Of a stretch of 8,047 nt of DNA, positions 1 through 5,815 are shown one piece after another. The stretch is from JBGOTP01 sp041476545 (GTDB lineage: Bacteria; Acidobacteriota; Vicinamibacteria; Vicinamibacterales; CAVVIG01): positions 1 through 8,047 of the forward strand of contig JBGOTP010000247.1 of assembly GCA_041476545.1 (NCBI GenBank). The letters are read 5' to 3'. The translations under genes were made by a program, and so were the position numbers. Under the pieces are notes generated by a model. The model worked only from the letters and a program-made list of their open reading frames with translations, was not told the DNA's origin and searched no databases. Numbering within the stretch: the first letter of the stretch is position 1; every line of letters begins with the position of its first letter.

Positions 1-747
1 CCTGAAACACCGGCGCCCAAACCAACAGCGCAAACCGGCAGTGCGCCAGCCCCGGCGGGGATTCCGGCCGCTCCTGCGCATGCCGCCAAGCCGGCCGCGG
101 CGCCCCGTCCTCCTGCCGCCGCTGTCCCGGATTTGGCCGGCAAGACAACCACGGCGGCGTCTGTGGGCGGGGCCGCCGCGGCGAAGGCAGCTACGGCTCC
201 GGCGGCGTCCGCTGCCAAGGCGGCGACACGCGATCCCGACGACACGTCGCCCTTGCTCAATCGCCGCGCCTGGATGGGTTTGGCGTGGGGCGCGTTCTCC
301 GCGGCATCGGCGGCCGCTCTCGCAGCGACCGGGCGCTTCATGTTTCCCAACGTGCTCAACGAGCCGCCACAGCAGTTCAAGGCGGGCTTTCCGAGCGAGT
401 ACGGCCCGGGGGTCGATGAGCGCTGGAAAGAGAAGTTCGGAGTCTGGATTGTTCGCACGCCCGAAGACATCGCGCAGCACGTGAGCGGGTTCTACGCGTT
501 GCTCGTGACCTGCACGCACTTGGGCTGCACGCCCAACTACCTCTCCGCCGAGGCGAAGTTCAAGTGTCCCTGCCACGGCAGCGGCTTCCGCACGACGGGG
601 ATCAATTTCGAAGGACCGGCGCCCCGGCCGCTCGAGCGCGCGCGCATCGTGCTGGCCGACGACGGCCAGTTGCTCGTCGACAAGGCTCGGAAGTTTCAGT
701 GGGAACTCGGGCAGTGGGCGGATCCGGAGGCATTCTTGAAGGCGTGA
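1..747 (+). CDS. Rieske [2Fe-2S] subunit of a cytochrome b complex (5' partial)
   Basis: High-potential electron acceptor at the quinol oxidation site of a Rieske/cytochrome b complex, with the cluster domain outside the cytoplasmic membrane. The frame is open from base 1 with no stop, so the true start lies upstream; the TTG at 133 is only the first near-start codon inside the window and is not convincing. Visible residues 1-85 are a low-complexity Ala/Pro/Lys/Thr segment. Next comes NRRAWMG (259-279), a Tat-like twin arginine, followed by a hydrophobic anchor to about 350. Cluster box 1 is CTHLGC (511-528) and box 2 is CPCHGSGF (565-588), supplying two Cys and two His ligands plus the disulfide Cys pair. 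The Pro loop is GPAPRPLE. The Tyr usually found two residues after the box 2 Ser is Phe here. It lies directly upstream of two cytochrome b genes, as in petCBD/qcr operons. The family call is secure; the N-terminus is unknown. Confidence 0.95.
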   Translation, partial: PETPAPKPTAQTGSAPAPAGIPAAPAHAAKPAAAPRPPAAAVPDLAGKTTTAASVGGAAAAKAATAPAASAAKAATRDPDDTSPLLNRRAWMGLAWGAFSAASAAALAATGRFMFPNVLNEPPQQFKAGFPSEYGPGVDERWKEKFGVWIVRTPEDIAQHVSGFYALLVTCTHLGCTPNYLSAEAKFKCPCHGSGFRTTGINFEGPAPRPLERARIVLADDGQLLVDKARKFQWELGQWADPEAFLKA

Positions 748-837
748 TTTCCATAGCTATCGGCTCTCGGCTTGCAGCTGTCAGGTGTTCCTGGCGGCTT
801 CGAACAGAGAGCTGATTGCCGATAGCTGAGAGCTGAT
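748..837 (+). repeat. Spacer with 7-bp periodic repeat and inverted copies
   Basis: The 90-bp gap between the Rieske and cytochrome b genes. Bases 807-837 read as 7-bp steps of the type GAGAGCT, GATTGCC, GATAGCT, GAGAGCT, so GAGAGCTGAT occurs twice exactly (807-816 and 828-837, 21 bp apart). AGCTATCGGC at 755-764 is the exact reverse complement of GCCGATAGCT at 818-827, allowing a 10-bp stem around a 53-base loop. The last repeat copy ends at the base before the cytochrome b ATG and contains its ribosome binding site. No T-run follows the stem, so it does not look like an intrinsic terminator. The Rieske and cytochrome b genes are probably co-transcribed through it. The function is unknown. 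Confidence 0.75.
828..832 (+). promoter_or_regulatory. Ribosome binding site of cytochrome b, inside a repeat copy
   Basis: GAGAG ends five bases before the ATG at 838, a usable Shine-Dalgarno spacing. It is the first half of the second GAGAGCTGAT copy. The neighbouring 818-827 segment can pair with 755-764, so folding of the spacer could influence access to this site (inference). Confidence 0.5.
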
Positions 838-1653
838 ATGGCAGACACAAAGACCGTCGCACCGCAGGAAGGCCCCGGCACCAGGTTCTGGAACTGGTTG
901 ACGGAAACGCAGGTCTGGACCTCGATCTTCCGGCACAACCGGCCGGACAACGACCGCAATCGCGTGCTGGTCATGTTGTCCAACATTTTCCTGCACCTGC
1001 ATCCCGTGCGCATCCGGAAGTCGGGCGTCAAGCTGCGATACACCTGGTGCATGGGTGGGTTGAGCTTTTTCCTCTTTCTTTCGCTGACGCTGACCGGCCT
1101 CCTGCTGATGTTCTACTACCGGCCGACGCTCGAATACGCCTACACCGACATCGTGGGTCTTCGCGAGCACGTGCCGCTCGGCATTATGCGGGAGATGCAC
1201 CGGTGGGGCGCCCACGCCATGGTCATCACGGTCATGCTGCACATGTTCCGCGTGTTCCTGACCGGATCGTACAAACCGCCGCGCGAGTTCAACTGGTCGG
1301 TGGGCGTCATCATGCTGGTGCTCACCCTCCTGCTGTCGTTCACGGGATACCTGCTCCCCTGGGATCAGCTTGCGATCTGGGCGATCACGGTCGGCTCCAA
1401 CATGGCGCGCGCCACGCCGTTTCTCGGCCACGAAGGCCCCGGCGCCGCGTTGCTGCGCCTTGGTGACGTCCCGCTGATTCACGCGTACGACGATGCACGA
1501 TTCGCGCTGCTCGGCGGTTCGTTCGTGGGTGAAGGCGCGTTGCTGCGCTTCTACGTGCTGCACTGTGTCGGACTGCCGCTCGTGATCGCGTTCCTGATGG
1601 CGGTGCATTTCTGGCGCGTCAGGAAAGACGGCGGAATCTCGGGACCCCTATAG
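838..1653 (+). CDS. Cytochrome b, N-terminal (b6-like) subunit
   Basis: A 271-residue membrane subunit carrying the two b hemes of the quinol-oxidising complex. Four transmembrane helices are evident: A about 68-92, B about 122-143, C about 152-176, D about 238-260. Heme ligands are His121 and His135 in helix B (HRW...LHMFRVF, 14 apart) and His242 and His257 in helix D (LHC...VHFWRVRK, 15 apart). The 15-residue step is the b6 type; mitochondrial-type cytochrome b has 14. PWDQ at 174-177 and the C-terminal ISGPL match the end of cytochrome b6. Cys71, 22 residues before FYYRPT's first Tyr, aligns with the b6 Cys that covalently holds heme c_n. The length is longer than b6 (about 215) because of an N-terminal tail of about 45 residues and a longer C-D loop. 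The start at ATG 838 is supported by GAGAG upstream. Confidence 0.96.
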   Translation: MADTKTVAPQEGPGTRFWNWLTETQVWTSIFRHNRPDNDRNRVLVMLSNIFLHLHPVRIRKSGVKLRYTWCMGGLSFFLFLSLTLTGLLLMFYYRPTLEYAYTDIVGLREHVPLGIMREMHRWGAHAMVITVMLHMFRVFLTGSYKPPREFNWSVGVIMLVLTLLLSFTGYLLPWDQLAIWAITVGSNMARATPFLGHEGPGAALLRLGDVPLIHAYDDARFALLGGSFVGEGALLRFYVLHCVGLPLVIAFLMAVHFWRVRKDGGISGPL

Positions 1654-1749
1654 GAAGGGCAAAGTTAGAACTTAGAAGTTAGAAGTTCGGAGGCGTTCTC
1701 GAAGTCCTTTTAAGTTCACAGTTTTGAGTTTCGAGTTTTCGGAGGGTGT
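1654..1749 (+). repeat. Spacer with two 7-bp tandem repeat blocks
   Basis: The 96-bp gap between the two cytochrome b genes. Block 1 (1665-1685) is three tandem 7-mers of TTAGAAS, with a weaker fourth to 1692. It includes the near-palindrome AACTTAGAAGTT. Block 2 (1719-1739) is three tandem 7-mers of SAGTTTY. The blocks are markedly AT-richer than the surrounding genes. Block 2 ends just before the GGAGG of the next gene. I see no gene, no clear terminator and no convincing promoter here; the two cytochrome b genes are probably transcribed together. Confidence 0.75.
1741..1745 (+). promoter_or_regulatory. Ribosome binding site supporting a GTG start
   Basis: GGAGG lies four bases before the GTG at 1750. 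The reading frame has a stop (TAA, 1711-1713) upstream and no ATG, GTG or TTG between that stop and 1750, so GTG 1750 is the first possible start. The spacing is short but acceptable, and the encoded N-terminus runs straight into a hydrophobic helix. Confidence 0.6.
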
Positions 1750-2826
1750 GTGGGGTTCATCAAAGGCATCATCAACACGCTGGCCGACCCACGGCTGTTC
1801 TTTCTGCTGGCCGTGCTGTCGCTCGTGTTGCTCGTGTGGAAGCGCGAGAAGATCGTGTCCAACTCCGTGGGCTACGGACTGGTCGGCGTCCTTGGGGCGT
1901 TTTTTCTGTTTGGCACGTTCGATCCGAATTTCCGGCTGATCATCACGAAGCCGGACAATGTGCCGATTGTCGGGCTGATCTTCCTGCTCGTTTTCTTCGT
2001 CTGGTACGGGATGCGCGAAGGGGTCCTCAACGATCGCCGGATTGCCGCGGGGCAGGGGCCGATCGAGAAAGCCGAGTCGGATCGCGTCTGGGTGTGGCCG
2101 GATCTTGTATACACCGAGCTCATTTCACTCATCGTGTGCTCGGTGATTCTCATCGTGTGGTCGATTCTGCTGAAGGCGCCTCTGGAACAGCCGGCGAACC
2201 GCGCGCTGACCCCGAACCCCTCGAAGGCGCCCTGGTATTTCCTCGGATTGCAGGAAATGCTCGTCTATTTCGATCCCTGGCTGGCGGGCGTCGTGCTGCC
2301 TAGCTTGATCATCGTCGGCCTGATCTGCATCCCGTATATCGACAAGAATCCGAAGGGCAACGGCTACTACACGTTCAAGGAACGCAAGGCCGAGGTCACG
2401 CTATTCCTGTTCGGATTCGCCATCCTCTGGGTGTCGCTCATCGTGCTCGGGACGTTCCTGCGCGGGCCGAACTGGAATTTCTTCGGCCCGTTCGAATTCT
2501 GGGATATTCACAAGCTGGAAGCCCTGACGAACGTGAACCTCTCGGATTACATCTGGGTCCGTGCGCTCCGGACCGGGTTGCCCACCAATTGGTTCATCCG
2601 CGAGATATTCGGCATCGTCCTCGTCCTGGCGTACGTGTTCGTGGTGCCCGTCGCGCTGGGGAAATCGTGGTTCAAGAAGTACTACGAAAAGCTGGGGGCA
2701 CCGCGGTACTACGTCGGCGCGTTTCTCTTCATCATGATGATGGCTCTGCCCATTAAAATGCTGCTGCGATGGCTCATTAACCTGAAGTACATCGTGGCGA
2801 TTCCTGAATTCTTCTTCAATATTTGA
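1750..2826 (+). CDS. Cytochrome b, C-terminal subunit (extended subunit IV-like)
   Basis: A 358-residue membrane protein that completes the quinol oxidation (Qo) site with the b6-like subunit. The b6f subunit IV core is recognisable: helix E about 121-141, then a linker with APLEQPAN, the Qo motif at 160-163 (APWY, where most families have PEWY or PDWY), helix F about 179-197 ending IPYIDKNPKGN, and a further helix about 214-236 followed by RGPNWNFFGPFE. Flanking this are three hydrophobic segments before helix E (about 14-30, 41-57, 71-88) and two after the core (about 283-303 and 321-343). That gives about eight helices, against three in plant or cyanobacterial subunit IV (about 160 residues). 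The Glu nearest the Qo motif is Glu169 in GLQEM, possibly a stand-in for the missing PEWY Glu. The gene starts with GTG and ends 4 bp before the octaheme cytochrome, indicating tight coupling. Confidence 0.93.
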   Translation: MGFIKGIINTLADPRLFFLLAVLSLVLLVWKREKIVSNSVGYGLVGVLGAFFLFGTFDPNFRLIITKPDNVPIVGLIFLLVFFVWYGMREGVLNDRRIAAGQGPIEKAESDRVWVWPDLVYTELISLIVCSVILIVWSILLKAPLEQPANRALTPNPSKAPWYFLGLQEMLVYFDPWLAGVVLPSLIIVGLICIPYIDKNPKGNGYYTFKERKAEVTLFLFGFAILWVSLIVLGTFLRGPNWNFFGPFEFWDIHKLEALTNVNLSDYIWVRALRTGLPTNWFIREIFGIVLVLAYVFVVPVALGKSWFKKYYEKLGAPRYYVGAFLFIMMMALPIKMLLRWLINLKYIVAIPEFFFNI

Positions 2827-2830
2827 TCCC

Positions 2831-5674
2831 ATGGCTGACAAGAAGAGTGTTGGGCACGCCTACAACGTCGACTTTCTGAACGTCGTCTTTGCGGCGTCCA
2901 GTTTGTTTCTGCTGCTGTCGGTCGTCTGGATGGTCTGGGACGACTACGACCGCGACTGGAAGAACACGCAGCGGCGGTTTGCCGACCTGGAGTATCAGGT
3001 TACGCAGGCCAGCCGCGAGCAGGCGGCCCGCGCGGTCGACAAGAACAAGATGGCGCAGCTTCAGGGGCAGCGCACCGCCGCCGAGAAGAATGTGACGGCG
3101 AACCAGCAGAAGGTCGATGATCTGCAGAAGAAGATGCGGGACGTGGACATCCGCATCTTCCGCCAGCAGCAGGATGCGAACTTCGCGAAGGCCACCTACG
3201 ATCACGATCGCTACGACTTCGAAAGCGTGCGTGCCGCGGGGGGCTCGGGCGTGGAGCAAAAGGGTCAGAAGATCGCCGATGAGGAAAAGGCTCTCAGGGA
3301 GCTCAACCTGGGGCTTGAAAGGGTCATCGCGGAGAAAGCCGACCTGACGAAGCAACTCGGTCAGTACACCGGAGAGGTCACGAGGATCGGGAAGGACATC
3401 GACGAGCTGAACACGGAGCTGACCCGGCTCGACAAGCGGTTGACGGTCCTCGCACCCAGTCTCGTCAAGGACTACTTCCGCAACGCGCCGCTGCTCGACT
3501 TCCTGGCCCCGACGATCAAAGTGAAGCAGATCATTCTTCCGGACGTCGTCGACGACGTGAATTTCACCAAGGTGCCGAAGCTGGACCGGTGCGGAACGTG
3601 CCACCTGGCCATCGACAAGAAGGGCTACGAGAAATATCCGCAGCCGTTCAAGACGCACCCGAATCTCTCGACCTATCTCGGCAGCGACTCTGTGCATCCG
3701 ATGGACAAGATCGGCTGTACGGTGTGTCACGAAGGCATGGGGCAGTCGGTGAGCTTCGAGGGGGCCGCGCACGCGCCGGGGACCGAAACGCAGCAGAAAG
3801 AGTGGGAAGCGAAGTACCACTGGGAGCAGCCCCATCTCTGGGACTACCCGATGCTGCCGACGAAGATGACCGAGGCCTCGTGCGCGAAGTGTCACAAGCG
3901 CGAGGTCTACGTCCCGAAGGCCGACGCCCTGGACGTGGCGTACGCCACCTACGAGCGGGCCGGCTGTTACGCCTGCCACAAGACGCGCGGCTTCGAGAAC
4001 GTCCGAAAGCCGGGCCCGATCCTCACGAAGATTCAGTCGAAGCTGACGCCGGACTGGGTGAAAACGTGGATCCGCAACCCGCGCGCGGTGAAACCCGCCA
4101 CATGGATGCCGCGCATCTGGTACAACTCGAATTCCAGTGCGCCGGAAGACGCCAAAAGAAACGAAGTCGAGATCGACGCCGTCGTGGCGTACCTCTTCGC
4201 GAACTCCGACACATACCAGCCGGATGTGAAGAACCCGCCGCATGGTGACGCGAAGAGCGGGGAGAAGATTGTCAAGTCGATCGGGTGCCAGGGCTGCCAC
4301 ATCGTCGGCGAGGGAAAACGCGACGAGGTTGGCCCGCGACGGACCTTCGGCCAGCCGCTCGAGAACATCGGCAGCAAGACGACGTACGAATGGGTCTACA
4401 ACTGGGTGCGCAACCCGAAGCACTACAACCCCGAGACCTACATGCCGAATCTGCGCCTCACCGACGCGCAGGCGGCCGATGTGGCCACATACCTGATGTC
4501 GTTGAAGCAGGGTGGCGGCGATGCCGCGAAGGCCACACCGGATCAGGCGACCGTCGACGCGGTCCTTCTCGATTACTATCAGGCGGTCATGCCGTTCGAG
4601 GAGTCGAAGACCGAACTCGCGAAGCTGGATGTCAAGGCCAGGCAGCTGGCGCTCGGTCAAAAGGTCATCGCGCGGTACGGCTGCTTCAGCTGTCACGACA
4701 TCAAGGGCTTCGACAAGACGCAGCCGATTGGCACTGAGTTGTCGGAAGAAGGCACCAAGTCGGTGTCGCGTCTGGATTTCGCCTTCGTCAAGGAGATCCC
4801 GCACACGTCGAAGCTCAAGTGGTTCGGCGCCAAACTGCACGACCCGCGCCTCTTTGATAGAGGCCGCGTGCTCAGGCCGCTCGACAGGCTGCGCATGCCG
4901 AACTTCGAGCTCTCCGATGTCGAGAACAGCCGGCTGGTCACGGCGATCATGAGTTTCCAGCGCGAGATTCAGCCGGCGGCCGCGATGCCGGTCAAGTCCG
5001 CGAGGACGGACAACATCAGCCAGGGCCGGACGCTCGTGCATCGTCGCAACTGTGTCGGGTGCCACATCATCGAGGGCGATGGCGGCGATTTCCTGAAACT
5101 CGTGGCCGATCCATCGCTCGGACCCCCGATGCTCACGCCCGAGGGCGCGCGCGTGCAGCCCGACTGGCTCTATGCATTCCTGCGCGGACCGATCACGATT
5201 CGGCCGTGGCTCGAGGTGCGAATGCCGACCTTCGGCCTGGACGACCCGAATCTGAACGGGGTCATCAACTATTTCGGCGCCGTCTCGAACGCGGTCGGCT
5301 CGTTCCAGACGCACCAGGTGATGACGGCCTCCAACGTCGCGGATGGCGGCAAGCCGCTCTTTGAGGCGATGCAGTGCCAGAAGTGCCACGTCCTTGGAGC
5401 CCTTCCCAAAGACACGCCGATCACGCAACTCGCGCCCGACCTTCGCATGGCGGCGGATCGCCTGCAGCCGGACTGGATTCTGGCCTGGCTGAAGGGGCCG
5501 GCCGCCATCCTTCCAGGCACGCGAATGCCCGCGTTCTGGCCGGACTATCCCAAGTCGCCCTACCCGCAATTTGGCGGCAACGCGGACGCCCAGATCAAAG
5601 CGATTCGCGACTACGTCCTGACGTTCCGTGGAGGGCCGACTCCGAAGGGCGGCGGCGCGAAGACCGCGAATTGA
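2831..5674 (+). CDS. Membrane-anchored octaheme c-type cytochrome with coiled-coil stalk
   Basis: A 947-residue electron-transfer protein, inferred to take electrons from the Rieske/cytochrome b complex in place of cytochrome c1 or f. Residues 14-36 form one uncleaved transmembrane anchor. Residues about 40-205 are charged, contain no Pro (the first Pro is residue 209) and look like coiled coil, with a Gly-rich break near 136-140. Eight CxxCH heme sites start at residues 254, 296, 351, 379, 486, 618, 741 and 849, and these hold all 16 Cys. The first three have no following Met-Pro motif and may be bis-His. The last five each precede a Met-Pro (Met426, 538, 689, 798, 899), the usual sixth ligand of class I cytochrome c, and most share a DW...W(I/V/L)RNP-type segment. 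The heme region should lie outside the membrane and needs cytochrome c maturation. No strong Shine-Dalgarno is seen; translation is probably coupled to the gene 4 bp upstream. Confidence 0.93.
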   Translation: MADKKSVGHAYNVDFLNVVFAASSLFLLLSVVWMVWDDYDRDWKNTQRRFADLEYQVTQASREQAARAVDKNKMAQLQGQRTAAEKNVTANQQKVDDLQKKMRDVDIRIFRQQQDANFAKATYDHDRYDFESVRAAGGSGVEQKGQKIADEEKALRELNLGLERVIAEKADLTKQLGQYTGEVTRIGKDIDELNTELTRLDKRLTVLAPSLVKDYFRNAPLLDFLAPTIKVKQIILPDVVDDVNFTKVPKLDRCGTCHLAIDKKGYEKYPQPFKTHPNLSTYLGSDSVHPMDKIGCTVCHEGMGQSVSFEGAAHAPGTETQQKEWEAKYHWEQPHLWDYPMLPTKMTEASCAKCHKREVYVPKADALDVAYATYERAGCYACHKTRGFENVRKPGPILTKIQSKLTPDWVKTWIRNPRAVKPATWMPRIWYNSNSSAPEDAKRNEVEIDAVVAYLFANSDTYQPDVKNPPHGDAKSGEKIVKSIGCQGCHIVGEGKRDEVGPRRTFGQPLENIGSKTTYEWVYNWVRNPKHYNPETYMPNLRLTDAQAADVATYLMSLKQGGGDAAKATPDQATVDAVLLDYYQAVMPFEESKTELAKLDVKARQLALGQKVIARYGCFSCHDIKGFDKTQPIGTELSEEGTKSVSRLDFAFVKEIPHTSKLKWFGAKLHDPRLFDRGRVLRPLDRLRMPNFELSDVENSRLVTAIMSFQREIQPAAAMPVKSARTDNISQGRTLVHRRNCVGCHIIEGDGGDFLKLVADPSLGPPMLTPEGARVQPDWLYAFLRGPITIRPWLEVRMPTFGLDDPNLNGVINYFGAVSNAVGSFQTHQVMTASNVADGGKPLFEAMQCQKCHVLGALPKDTPITQLAPDLRMAADRLQPDWILAWLKGPAAILPGTRMPAFWPDYPKSPYPQFGGNADAQIKAIRDYVLTFRGGPTPKGGGAKTAN

Positions 5675-5719
5675 TCTAGGGCGGGTAGGGCAGGTAAGCC
5701 GGGTAGGGGCGGAAGGGAA
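5675..5719 (+). repeat. 9-bp degenerate tandem repeat (five units), left arm of an inverted repeat
   Basis: The repeat begins at the base after the cytochrome stop codon. Five consecutive 9-mers follow the pattern GGTAGGGCR with variation: 5675, 5684, 5693, 5702 and 5711 are the unit starts. Bases 5680-5717 form the left arm of a long inverted repeat whose right arm is 5764-5801. Confidence 0.75.
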
Positions 5720-5801
5720 TCTCTTCCGTGCCCGGTTTCTGCGGAAAACCAGCGTTGAGACGTCCCTGCCGGCCCCACCAGGCCCACCCGCCCTGCCCGC
5801 C
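5680..5801 (+). other. 38-bp imperfect inverted repeat, possible large hairpin or terminator
   Basis: Comparing 5680-5717 with the reverse complement of 5764-5801, I count 30 identities in 38 ungapped positions; one mismatch would be a G-U wobble in RNA. The loop is 46 bases and contains a small GGTTT/AAACC stem (5734-5750). The right arm also has a 9-bp rhythm when read on the - strand. The position between the respiratory cluster and the gamma-CA gene suits transcription termination or mRNA 3' end protection, but no T-run follows, so a standard intrinsic terminator is not shown. Confidence 0.6.
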
Positions 5802-5802
5802 A

Positions 5803-5808
5803 TATAAT
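5803..5808 (+). promoter_or_regulatory. Candidate -10 element (TATAAT), possible leaderless start
   Basis: A perfect TATAAT stands out in otherwise GC-rich sequence, right after the inverted repeat. Its last base is seven bases before the A of the ATG at 5816. Transcription from it would start at or next to that ATG, and there is no Shine-Dalgarno in between, so a leaderless mRNA is possible. No recognisable -35 hexamer lies 17 bp upstream, where sequence is GC-rich repeat. This is a prediction only. Confidence 0.45.
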
Positions 5809-5815
5809 TCAGCGA

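Noticed and set aside
133..135. TTG as start of the Rieske gene
   Set aside because: No ribosome binding site, and the upstream frame stays open with the same low-complexity composition to base 1, so the protein probably begins before the window.
41..484. Arg/Pro-rich + strand open frame overlapping the Rieske gene
   Set aside because: A shifted-frame shadow; no domain, and it covers the Rieske coding sequence.
781..1608. A 275-codon open frame on the - strand over cytochrome b
   Set aside because: Composition is antisense-like (His, Gln, Arg, Glu-rich, no motif) and it covers a clear cytochrome b gene.
5734..5750. Intrinsic terminator after the cytochrome gene
   Set aside because: The GGTTT/AAACC stem is short and no T-run follows; the larger inverted repeat also lacks one.
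748..5815. CRISPR array or phage attachment sites among the spacer repeats
   Set aside because: Units are only 7-9 bp and tandem without unique spacers, with no cas, integrase or transposase gene anywhere in the window.
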